A DNA stretch of 64,000 nucleotides, from the NCBI GenBank assembly GCA_964508025.1, contig CAZDSF010000002.1, positions 49,630 through 113,629 of the forward strand. Reading direction: 5' to 3'. Source of the stretch: JAAZNO01 sp964508025. GTDB lineage: Bacteria; Chloroflexota; Anaerolineae; B4-G1; SLSP01. Each line of letters starts with the position of its first letter. Position 1 is the first letter of the stretch. The translations under genes and the position numbers were made by a program. Of the stretch, positions 24,733 to 31,462 are shown in pieces. The notes beneath the pieces were generated by a model. That model ran no database searches, was not told the origin of the DNA, and was given only the letters and a program-made list of their open reading frames with translations.

Positions 24733-25460
24733 AAATTCCGCAAATCTATCTCCGCCTCATAATCCGGGACGACGTGAATGGCGTGAACCAGCGGCCAATA
24801 TGCGCCTTGCCACTGGCGACTCAGACCCAGGGTCAGGTAGAGCGCTTCGGCGCCCAGGCGTTCCAGAAGGGCGGCGTGTTCCAGAGTGAGCGCAGTTTGC
24901 GTCCCCTCTGCCAGCCAGCGGCGACCCAGCGCACGCCATTTGAGGTCGGTCACGGTGAGGCCGCGCCCTTGCAATGCCCGCGGGCATTGCGTCTCGCCGG
25001 GCAGGGTGAAGCGCAGCCGCGTCTCGTACTTGCCCGAATCACGATCCCAGACGAAAGACGCGCATACCTCCTCCGGCTGCACCAGGCACAGCGAGCGTGT
25101 ATGCTTGACCAGCACCTCTTCCGGGGCCGCGTCCAGATGGCGGGCGAAGAACTCCGCGCGCTTGTCGCCCTCCAAGCGGCGCAACCAGCGCGGTCGCTGG
25201 CGGATGAAGTCCGTGACCCAATCCTCGACGTGCGGCGGCTCCGGGCGCGGCGTGAGCAGATTCAGCGCGACCACATCTCCGCATTGGATAAGGCGGCCCG
25301 TGGGGTCCACCATATCCTCCGGCAGCACCACGCCAAAGTCGCGGGTGGGACGCACCCAGCGCAACCCGGTCACAGGCGCCGGTTCGGCGATGAACCCGGC
25401 GGTGCAGATGCCGCTTTTCATTTTGGTCAGCGCGAGGATGAGGACTTCTTGTACTGGCAT
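24729..25460 (-). CDS. Dual OB-domain-like protein
   Basis: A 243-residue protein. The sequence MPVQEVLILALTKMKSGICT, VTGLRWVRPTRDFG and QCGDVVALNLLTPRPEPPHV matches the recently named dual-OB proteins, predicted nucleic-acid or nucleotide binders; the match is from memory and moderately sure. A second block (GLTVTDLKWRALGRRWL) ends the domain. It lies between a DUF488 gene and the TPR-RecQ gene on the same strand, each junction carrying a hairpin repeat. Dual-OB and DUF488 proteins are often neighbours, which suggests a joint role in nucleic-acid sensing or processing; this is inference. Confidence 0.6.
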   Translation of the reverse strand: MPVQEVLILALTKMKSGICTAGFIAEPAPVTGLRWVRPTRDFGVVLPEDMVDPTGRLIQCGDVVALNLLTPRPEPPHVEDWVTDFIRQRPRWLRRLEGDKRAEFFARHLDAAPEEVLVKHTRSLCLVQPEEVCASFVWDRDSGKYETRLRFTLPGETQCPRALQGRGLTVTDLKWRALGRRWLAEGTQTALTLEHAALLERLGAEALYLTLGLSRQWQGAYWPLVHAIHVVPDYEAEIDLRNL

Positions 25461-25480
25461 AGTCTATACCCGCTGCCGTC

Positions 25481-25573
25481 CACGAATCCGGTCACGAATA
25501 CACGAGTTTGCCCTGTCCGGTACACATTCGTGTAACTTGTCCCGCGCAGGCGGGATTCGTGATCTCATTCGTG
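25481..25573. repeat. Heptamer-type hairpin repeat, DUF488-dual-OB junction
   Basis: CACGAAT occurs at 25481-25487 and 25493-25499, with CACGAGT at 25501-25507. The complementary ATTCGTG occurs at 25526-25532, 25555-25561 and 25567-25573, giving a large imperfect stem. A small inner hairpin TCCCGC-GCAG-GCGGGA lies around 25540-25555. Confidence 0.75.
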
Positions 25574-25590
25574 GATGGCCCTAGCATCAC

Positions 25591-26034
25591 TTACAAATGC
25601 GCAATCTCTAACCCCGGTGTCCGCGCGGCCCAATACTCAGCCACGAGGCGACGGTGACACTGCTTTGCCGTTGGCTCGGCGCACAGGAGACAGGGGGCGC
25701 GATAGCGAGCGAGCAATTCTTGTCCAATCGCTTCAGCCTGGCGCGCAGCCAGCAGCGGGAGGAAGCCCGCGACGTAGGCGTCCCAATCGCCATCCGCCTG
25801 ATACGCATCGAGAATCTCCGGCGTGGGCGCGAGCTCCGGGCGATGCTCGTAGCCAATGCCGAAGCCCTCGCGCAGCAAAAATTCGAGTGTGTCGCGCTTG
25901 GTGTAGCCGGCCAGGTGCGAGGTGTTCCGCAGGCGAATGTCAATCACCGCATCCACGCCGGCCCCGCGGAGCTGCGTGATGAAGGTTTCTAGGGATTTGC
26001 CTTGATAGCCGATGGTGTAAATGGTTTGGGTCAT
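25591..26034 (-). CDS. DUF488 family protein A
   Basis: A 147-residue protein of the DUF488 family: TIYTIGYQGKSLETFITQLR at the start, VIDIRLRNTSHLAGYTKRDT in the middle, and the signature LLCAEPTAKQCHRRLVAEYW near the end, where C-x-E and CHR are the conserved residues. DUF488 has no proven activity; the conserved Cys/His suggest catalysis or metal binding. A sister DUF488 gene lies 130 bases upstream, with the four-palindrome repeat between them. The RBS is weak. Confidence 0.8.
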   Translation of the reverse strand: MTQTIYTIGYQGKSLETFITQLRGAGVDAVIDIRLRNTSHLAGYTKRDTLEFLLREGFGIGYEHRPELAPTPEILDAYQADGDWDAYVAGFLPLLAARQAEAIGQELLARYRAPCLLCAEPTAKQCHRRLVAEYWAARTPGLEIAHL

Positions 26035-26051
26035 CGTCTCGCGCTTCAGTT

Positions 26052-26152
26052 CCAGCGAATGAATTCGCTGTTATGCAAAGTCGGCTCAAGCCGACTCTGC
26101 GAAGCCTGCTTGAGCAGGCTTGTTGTAGCAGCCTGACGATTCATCGTCAGGC
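26052..26152. repeat. Four-palindrome dispersed repeat, copy 2
   Basis: Same order and orientation as the copy at 13016-13121: palindromes at 26052-26070, 26079-26096, 26103-26120 and 26131-26152. The stems of the second, third and fourth are identical to copy 1; the first has one base pair less. The linkers between palindromes differ. It fills the space between the two DUF488 genes. Confidence 0.9.
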
Positions 26153-26164
26153 ACACTCGCAGCC

Positions 26165-26650
26165 TCACCCAAACAGCGTGAGCTGCTCCGCCTCGAAGTC
26201 GCCCGCGACGAGCGCGCCATCCGGTTGGATGTGCCACACTTGCGCGCCGCGCGCCAGGAGCGTCTGCGTGATGAGCAGCTGCCGGTGGCACTGGCGGTGG
26301 TCGCCCTCGCTGCACATCACGGCGACGGTGGCGCGCTCCGCCAGCGCGAGCAGCCGGTCAATGCCGGCCTGGTACACGGGCGTCTGCTCCACGCGCTTGT
26401 AATTCGGGCGCTGCTGACCGGGATCGTAGAGCGCCGGGTCGGTGGGCCGCCCGCCCAGCACGTCGCCCATAAACTCGTAGGCGATGCCGGCCTGCTGCAC
26501 ATCCTCGCGCAGCGTCTCGCGGTTGAACTGCGTCGCCCACTGGCTGTACGGCTGAGTGCGCACATCTACGAGCGTATCAATCCTGTGCTGCCGCAGCAAA
26601 GCAACCAGGGCTTCTATGGTGTGGTTGCTATGGCCGATGGTGTAAATCAC
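26165..26650 (-). CDS. DUF488 family protein B
   Basis: A 161-residue DUF488 protein: IYTIGHSNHTIEALVALLRQ, TLVDVRTQPYSQWATQFNRE, YEFMGDVLGGRPTDPALYD and the signature VAVMCSEGDHRQCHRQLLIT. It starts at a GTG (26650) overlapping the stop of the Uma2 gene by four bases, so the two are coupled. It differs from DUF488 A in keeping the GDVLGGRP block typical of the main branch. Having two branches side by side, next to a dual-OB protein, suggests non-redundant subunits. The function is unknown. Confidence 0.82.
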   Translation of the reverse strand: MIYTIGHSNHTIEALVALLRQHRIDTLVDVRTQPYSQWATQFNRETLREDVQQAGIAYEFMGDVLGGRPTDPALYDPGQQRPNYKRVEQTPVYQAGIDRLLALAERATVAVMCSEGDHRQCHRQLLITQTLLARGAQVWHIQPDGALVAGDFEAEQLTLFG

Positions 26651-27360
26651 CCTTCCCCTCGTAACGCGCGCTCGAACGCTTCCAGCACAGCCGCATCCAT
26701 CCCCACAATCTCAGCCAGGACGCGCATCGGCGAAGGGAGCGGGTCTTGCCAGAACCAGGCGGCCTCCACCCAGAAGCCGGGCAATACCGCCGATGTGTAA
26801 CGCCCGGTTTGCCCGCTGAACTGCTGAATGTAGTAGCCTTCTTCCAGCTGATAGAATTCCGCGCGCTGGTTCTGCGGATCAAGGAGCCAGTATTCCGGCA
26901 CGCCGCCGGTGGCGTACTCATAGAACTTTTCACCCCGGTCACGGCTGGCGCTCTCCGGCGAGATGATTTCCACCACCAGGTCAGCCGGGCCATCCAGATA
27001 GGTGGGCTTGAGGCGCTCCAGATGCTCGCGCTTGAGGAATAGCAGGTCTGGCTCACGCCCGTTTTTGAGTTTCATTTGGAAAGGGGTGGAGCACACAATA
27101 CCCAGGTCACGGGATTGTGTAAAGAGGCGCATCAAGCTGACTAAAAAATCTGCTAAATCCTGATGTACATTGCTTGCTGGTGATGTCATCACAACTTCTC
27201 CATTGACCCACTCTGCGGTTGTATCTTCATCCGCCCAGGCCAGGAATTCCTCGTAGGTCATACGGGAGCGCGTGGGAGATAGCCGCGAGCGCGACCAGCG
27301 GCGTTCGCGCGGCCCACGCACTGCGGGCTGGGGTGGAATCTGTGTCGCCGGTTGCGCCAT
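26647..27360 (-). CDS. Uma2-family (DUF820) putative endonuclease
   Basis: A 237-residue protein; GGAGGG six bases before ATG 27360 decides the start. The DUF820/Uma2 core is clear: RMTYEEFLAWADEDTTAEWV, NGEVVMTSPASNVHQDL, GREPDLLFLKREHLERL, GPADLVVEIISPESASRDRG and EKFYEYATGGVPEYWLLDPQ. The fold is PD-(D/E)xK-like, with catalytic D and E-x-I in the PDLLF and VVEIISP strands and K in the following helix. These genes multiply in cyanobacteria and Chloroflexota and have no firmly established role. It is coupled to the DUF488 B gene. Confidence 0.82.
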   Translation of the reverse strand: MAQPATQIPPQPAVRGPRERRWSRSRLSPTRSRMTYEEFLAWADEDTTAEWVNGEVVMTSPASNVHQDLADFLVSLMRLFTQSRDLGIVCSTPFQMKLKNGREPDLLFLKREHLERLKPTYLDGPADLVVEIISPESASRDRGEKFYEYATGGVPEYWLLDPQNQRAEFYQLEEGYYIQQFSGQTGRYTSAVLPGFWVEAAWFWQDPLPSPMRVLAEIVGMDAAVLEAFERALRGEG

Positions 27361-27385
27361 TTCACCCTCCTCTGAAATAGTAACG

Positions 27386-27462
27386 GGTGAGCAGTGAGTA
27401 GTGAGTGGTTTGCGCGTAGCGCACTGCGTCCGGCTCACTACTCTCTGCTCACTACTCACTAA
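27386..27462. repeat. Heptamer-type hairpin repeat, arcC-uma2 junction
   Basis: Left arm GGTGAGCAGTGAGTAGTGAG from 27386; right arm CTCACTACTCTCTGCTCACT (27433-27452) then ACTCACTAA, ending directly at the arcC stop codon (27463-27465). Word GTGAGCA/GTGAGTA. Confidence 0.82.
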
Positions 27463-28419
27463 CTAACCGGGAATAATCCGCGTGCCTGTCTTGCCTTCCA
27501 GCGCGTCCATGATGTGCGCCGGGTCGGTGATGAGGGCTTCTTTGCCGCCAGCATCGAGGTACATCAAGCAAGCCTGAATTTTTGGGAGCATACTGCCCTT
27601 GGCAAAATGCCCCTCGGCGATGTACTGCCGCGCCTCGGCGGCGGTGATGACATCCAGGCCCTTCTGGTCGGGCTTGTTGAAGTTGATGTAGACTTTCTCG
27701 ACGGCGGTGGAGATCAGGAAGAGGTCGGCGTTGATCTGTTGCGCGAGCAGCGACGAGGCGAAGTCCTTGTCAATGACCGCCGCCGTGCCGACGTAGTTGC
27801 CGTCCTCATCCTCGATGACGGGGATGCCGCCGCCGCCGACGGTGATGGCGCAGATGCCGTTATCCAGCAGCGTCTTCACGGCATCGAGCTCGACGATCTT
27901 CTTGGGCATGGGCGAGGCGACCACACGCCGCCAGCCGCGCCCGGCATCCTCGACCACAACCCAACCTTCTTCGGCCGCGCGCCGTTTGGCTTCCTCCTCA
28001 TCCATGAACCCGCCGATGGGCTTGGTGGGATGCTGGAACGAGGGGTCGTCCTTATCCACCAACACCTGCGTGATGATCGTTGCGACGTGTTTCTCCATCT
28101 TGCGATGGTAGAACTCGTTGTTAAGGTTCTGCTGCAAAGCATAGCCAATCGCGCCCTGCGAATCCGCGCCGCAGACATCCAGCGGCACTTCGTGCATCCC
28201 GGCAACCTTCGCGGCGATCTCGGAGCGCTGGAGGATGAAGCCCACCTGCGGCCCATTCCCGTGCCCGATGGCGACATCCCACCCCGCCTCGATCATGTTG
28301 GCGATGTGGTGCGCAGTTTCCTTCGCTGCTTGGTACTGATCCTGGACGCTCTGGTGCTGCTTGCTCTTGATCAATGAATTGCCGCCAATGGCAATCACGG
28401 CCCATTTCTTGTCACTCAT
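27463..28419 (-). CDS. arcC: Carbamate kinase
   Basis: A 318-residue amino-acid kinase. Signature blocks: WAVIAIGGNSLIKSK, GWDVAIGHGNGPQVGFILQR, PLDVCGADSQGAIGYALQQ, AITVGGGGIPVIEDEDGNYV, and KGSMLPKIQACLMYLDAGGK. It interconverts carbamoyl phosphate plus ADP with ammonium carbamate plus ATP, the ATP-yielding last step of ureido-compound breakdown. It lies downstream of ygeW, ygeY and a second carbamoyltransferase, matching the set found in the E. coli purine/ureido catabolism cluster, where yqeA is the carbamate kinase. Catabolic use is therefore likely. Confidence 0.93.
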   Translation of the reverse strand: MSDKKWAVIAIGGNSLIKSKQHQSVQDQYQAAKETAHHIANMIEAGWDVAIGHGNGPQVGFILQRSEIAAKVAGMHEVPLDVCGADSQGAIGYALQQNLNNEFYHRKMEKHVATIITQVLVDKDDPSFQHPTKPIGGFMDEEEAKRRAAEEGWVVVEDAGRGWRRVVASPMPKKIVELDAVKTLLDNGICAITVGGGGIPVIEDEDGNYVGTAAVIDKDFASSLLAQQINADLFLISTAVEKVYINFNKPDQKGLDVITAAEARQYIAEGHFAKGSMLPKIQACLMYLDAGGKEALITDPAHIMDALEGKTGTRIIPG

Positions 28420-28472
28420 ACGCTACTCCTTGAAATAGAATTTTTGATGATAATGGCGCCAGTTACAAAGAT

Positions 28473-28550
28473 GTAATGCGTAAAACGTATTGCGTAACCA
28501 TTGCACGCTTTACGAATTACGCATTACGCATTACGCATTACGCATTACGT
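28473..28550. repeat. Heptamer-type hairpin repeat, ygeW-arcC junction
   Basis: The right arm carries the heptamer GCATTAC in perfect tandem (about five units, 28514-28550). The left arm 28473-28497 has its complement (GTAATGCG, TATTGCGTAA). The array ends two bases before the ygeW stop codon. Confidence 0.88.
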
Positions 28551-28551
28551 T

Positions 28552-29532
28552 CTACCACATCGTCATTGCCATCACGCCCTTTTGGGCATGAAGGCGGTTT
28601 TCAGCCTGGTCGAAGACGACGGAGTTCGGGCCATCCATCACTTCGCTGGTCACTTCGATGTCGCGGTCGGCGGGCAGCGGGTGCATGTAGATGGCATCGG
28701 GCTTGGCGTGCGCCATCTTTGCCGCATCGGTGATCCAGTCCTTGTAGCTATCCTGGATGCGCTTGCCCTCGGCGGGGTCGGTGGTAGTGAGCAGCGGTCC
28801 CCACGATTTGGCGTAGACCACATCCGCATCCTCGAAGCCCTCGGTCATATCGTGAACGATCTCGAAAGCCGAGCCGCTCTTGCGCGCCATCGCCTTCGCC
28901 TCTTCCACATACTGATCGGGCAGCTTGAACTCCGGCGGGTACGAGAGCGTGACATCCATGCCGAAGCGCGGCATCTGGAGGATGAGCGAAATCGGCACGG
29001 ACATGGGCTTGAGGTATGAAGAAGCATACGCCCAGGAGACGACGATCTTCTTGCGGCGCAGGTCGCGGCCCTTCTTCTCGATGATCGTCATCAGGTCGGC
29101 AAGACACTGGAACGGGTGGAAGAGCTCGCACTGCATGTTGAGCACGGGGGCGCGGGAGGCTTTGGCGACGCCGTTGATGTAGGCGTTGCCATCGGGCCAG
29201 TCGCAGTGGCGGATAGCGATGCCGTCGAAATAGCGGCCCAGAATTTCACCGATTTCGACGGCGGTATCGCCATGGGCAATCTGCGTCGTCTTGGAATCAA
29301 TGAACGCGCCGTGTCCGCCGAGCTGCGCGATGCCCGCCTCGAACGAGCAGCGGGTGCGCGTGCTGCTGAAGAAGAACAGCATCCCCAGCACCTTGTCGCG
29401 CAGATACGGGTGCGGCTCGCCCACCGCCCGCTTGCGCTTGAGGTCCCACGCCATATCCAAGACGGTTTCGACCTCTTCCTTGCTGAAGTCTAAATCCGAA
29501 ATCAAATCGCGGCCACGAAGATTTGTGATCAT
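28552..29532 (-). CDS. ygeW: Knotted carbamoyltransferase, YgeW-like
   Basis: A 326-residue transcarbamylase. The carbamoyl-phosphate loop is STRTR at residues 57-61 (FFFSSTRTRCSFEAGIAQLG), followed by SKTTQIAHGDTAVEIGEIL, LNMQCELFHPFQCLADLMT and YMHPLPADRD. These blocks, notably QIAHG and VSWAYASSYLKPMSVP, resemble YgeW and the knotted acetylornithine-type enzymes rather than ordinary ornithine or aspartate transcarbamylase. It should move a carbamoyl group between an amine and phosphate; in the cluster with carbamate kinase, phosphorolysis of a ureido acid is the likely direction. It is about 70 residues shorter than E. coli YgeW. Confidence 0.8.
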   Translation of the reverse strand: MITNLRGRDLISDLDFSKEEVETVLDMAWDLKRKRAVGEPHPYLRDKVLGMLFFFSSTRTRCSFEAGIAQLGGHGAFIDSKTTQIAHGDTAVEIGEILGRYFDGIAIRHCDWPDGNAYINGVAKASRAPVLNMQCELFHPFQCLADLMTIIEKKGRDLRRKKIVVSWAYASSYLKPMSVPISLILQMPRFGMDVTLSYPPEFKLPDQYVEEAKAMARKSGSAFEIVHDMTEGFEDADVVYAKSWGPLLTTTDPAEGKRIQDSYKDWITDAAKMAHAKPDAIYMHPLPADRDIEVTSEVMDGPNSVVFDQAENRLHAQKGVMAMTMW

Positions 29533-29596
29533 AAAGTAAGCTCCTTGAGTTTAGGTAATGATATAACAGAAAACAATGTTGTGTATTGTTTGTTGT

Positions 29597-29995
29597 TTAG
29601 GCCAGGTTTTCTTGTAACCGGACAAACAAGGCGGCGCAGTTCATTTCCGCAGTTAGAATCAGGGTTTGTTTACCCGCTGTATGTTGATGGGGTATAGCTT
29701 CTAAGCGCCGCTGCGTATAATCCTTACCATACTTCAAAGACAAGGCTCGCGGATCAGCAGCATTATCAAACCCGACGAGTACAGTTGTGCCAGTTAGAAG
29801 GTAATACGCATATTTCCTGGAGCCATCAACGCGCCAGATTTCCCGTAAGTGAAGCTGATACCGGCCATAATCTGCGTTCAATTCCAAAACGCAAACATCC
29901 GAGCGTTCTTCGCAGCGCAACACGGTGACATTTTGACAGTGCGCCTCTGCTAGCGCAATTACATGCTCGACAGCTTTTGCAAATGTTGTTGCCAT
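29597..29995 (-). CDS. DUF6516/TumE-like protein, possible toxin
   Basis: A 132-residue protein with a beta-rich middle: YGRYQLHLREIWRVDGSRKY, YYLLTGTTVLVGFDNAADPR, and a late HQHTAG. It resembles the DUF6516/TumE family, which is paired with small antitoxins in type II modules. It overlaps the upstream gene by 37 bases, an arrangement typical of such pairs. The family match is from pattern memory, so the toxin role is tentative. The pair interrupts the carbamoyl gene run between the two carbamoyltransferase genes. Confidence 0.5.
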   Translation of the reverse strand: MATTFAKAVEHVIALAEAHCQNVTVLRCEERSDVCVLELNADYGRYQLHLREIWRVDGSRKYAYYLLTGTTVLVGFDNAADPRALSLKYGKDYTQRRLEAIPHQHTAGKQTLILTAEMNCAALFVRLQENLA

Positions 29996-30282
29996 TCGCG
30001 CAGCGCTCCTTGATCAAATTCCCAGGCTATGCTATCCCCTTCCCATTCTTGGGTGTCTGGATTAGCGTCGAGTTGAGCAACGTAATCGGCATCTGTGGCG
30101 GTGCGGTAAGCAAACAAATCATAGCTACAGCCATATTTATCTTCCCAACGTTGCACATTTTGCGCCAGCTTCCATAAATGCGCTTGCGCCTTGATCAATG
30201 CGTACCGTTGAACCGCTTCCTCCACACTGAACTGCAACGGATCTAATAGCGTTGCATACACATCGTCTAATTGCACTTCCAT
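29959..30282 (-). CDS. Putative antitoxin partner
   Basis: A 107-residue, mostly helical, acidic protein (MEVQLDDVYATLLDPLQFSV, then EEAVQRYALIKAQAHLWKLA and WEDKYGCSYDLFAYR). The start at 30282 is supported by GAGGTG five bases upstream; an upstream in-frame ATG at 30303 is less likely. I see no clear helix-turn-helix. Its end overlaps the next gene by 37 bases. Pairing with the DUF6516-like protein suggests the antitoxin role. It is otherwise unrecognised. Confidence 0.45.
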   Translation of the reverse strand: MEVQLDDVYATLLDPLQFSVEEAVQRYALIKAQAHLWKLAQNVQRWEDKYGCSYDLFAYRTATDADYVAQLDANPDTQEWEGDSIAWEFDQGALREWQQHLQKLSSM

Positions 30283-30322
30283 CTTGTCACCTCGGTTATT
30301 CAAGGCCGAACCGCTGTAGAAT

Positions 30323-30384
30323 TAGGGAGTAAGGGAGTAAGGGAGTATTACTTCTTTACTCCCTCCTCCCCTACTCCCCTACTA
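30323..30384. repeat. Heptamer-type hairpin repeat, carbamoyltransferase-antitoxin junction
   Basis: The left arm has three tandem GGGAGTA units (30325-30347); the right arm has TTACTCCC, CTCCCCTA, CTCCCCTA (30356-30384). It ends six bases before the stop codon of the aspartate-carbamoyltransferase-like gene (30390-30392). Confidence 0.88.
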
Positions 30385-30389
30385 CCGAT

Positions 30390-31370
30390 TTACTCCATCG
30401 CTCCCAATACCAGCGCCAACAACGCCATGCGCATCACCACGCCGTTGAAGGCCTCCTGCCAGTAGCGGGACCATTTGGTGATGTCCACGTCGGGCGGGAT
30501 CTCATCCATGCGCGGCAGCGAGTGGAGCAGGATGGCGTCGCTCTTGGCTTTGGTGCTGAGCAGCTCGCGGGTGATCTTGTAATTGGCCGGCGTCTGACCG
30601 GTGTCGCCGGTGCGCTCATCGCGGGCTTTGGTGTAGTCGGGTTGCACCACCGGCTCGACCAGGATCACATCGGCCTCTGCAATTACCTGTTCGACGTGCT
30701 CCGCCTCATTGAAATCGAGCGCGTACTGCCGGAAATCGGCCTTGTATTCCTCCGGCATCTGCATATCGGGCGAGCCGGGAAAGAGCGCATCGGCAGTGGG
30801 GCCAATGAAGGTGATCGGACAATCAAACTGCGTGAGCGCGTAGCCGAGCGAGTGCATGGTGCGCATCCGCATATCGCCCACGGCTACCCAACGCAGCCCG
30901 TCAATGTGGCCCTTCTCGCGCAACACCGTGTAGAGATCGGTGAGGATTTGCGTGGGATGCTCGCCCCAGCCGTCGCCGCCGTTGATGATGGGAATGCTGG
31001 CCCACTTGGCGGCCTCGTGCGGCGCGCCCTTCTGGAAATGCCGCATCACGATAGCATCACCGTAGAATTCCAGCATTTTTACTGTGTCCTTGATGGATTC
31101 CTGGTAGAAGTCGCCGGCGCGGGTCATCTTGGCGTCAGAGAAGCCCGTCACGCTTCCGCCCAAGCGGAGCATCGCGGCCTCATGCGCCAGGCGCGTCCGT
31201 GTGGAGGGCTGATAGAATGCCGTCACCAGCGTCTTGCCGGTGAGCAGATCGCTGTTCTGGCGATTCCGCGCAATCGGCTCCAGCTCTTCGGCCACCTCAA
31301 AGACGCGGAAGAACTCGTTACGCTCGAACTCTTTCAAAGACAGAATATCACGACCCATGAAACTACGCAT
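30390..31370 (-). CDS. Aspartate-carbamoyltransferase-like enzyme
   Basis: A 326-residue transcarbamylase; ATG 31370 has AAGGAGG seven bases upstream. The carbamoyl-phosphate loop is STRTR at residues 56-60 (YQPSTRTRLAHEAAMLRLGG), then INGGDGWGEHPTQILTDLYT and LLHSLPRMDEIPPDVD, all of the PyrB/ATCase type (usual HPLPR here HSLPR). No pyrimidine genes are nearby; it lies between ygeY and ygeW homologues with carbamate kinase downstream. A catabolic ureido-acid transcarbamylase is therefore as likely as pyrimidine synthesis. The presence of two different transcarbamylases in one cluster is notable. Confidence 0.8.
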   Translation of the reverse strand: MRSFMGRDILSLKEFERNEFFRVFEVAEELEPIARNRQNSDLLTGKTLVTAFYQPSTRTRLAHEAAMLRLGGSVTGFSDAKMTRAGDFYQESIKDTVKMLEFYGDAIVMRHFQKGAPHEAAKWASIPIINGGDGWGEHPTQILTDLYTVLREKGHIDGLRWVAVGDMRMRTMHSLGYALTQFDCPITFIGPTADALFPGSPDMQMPEEYKADFRQYALDFNEAEHVEQVIAEADVILVEPVVQPDYTKARDERTGDTGQTPANYKITRELLSTKAKSDAILLHSLPRMDEIPPDVDITKWSRYWQEAFNGVVMRMALLALVLGAME

Positions 31371-31395
31371 ACGCAAACCTCCTTAAAGAAAATAG

Positions 31396-31462
31396 TGATT
31401 GGTGAGCAGTGAGCAGTATCAAGATATTTCACTGATTACTACTCTCTGCTCTCTACTTACTA
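31396..31462. repeat. Heptamer-type hairpin repeat, ygeY-carbamoyltransferase junction
   Basis: Left arm GTGATTGGTGAGCAGTGAGC (31396-31415) then AGT; right arm CACTGATTACTACTCTCTGC (31430-31449) then TCTCTACTTACTA. The ygeY stop codon is the final CTA at 31460-31462. Word GTGAGCA. Confidence 0.8.

Noticed and set aside
28508..28550. CRISPR array
   Set aside because: The GCATTAC units are perfect 7-base tandems without spacers, and no cas gene is present.
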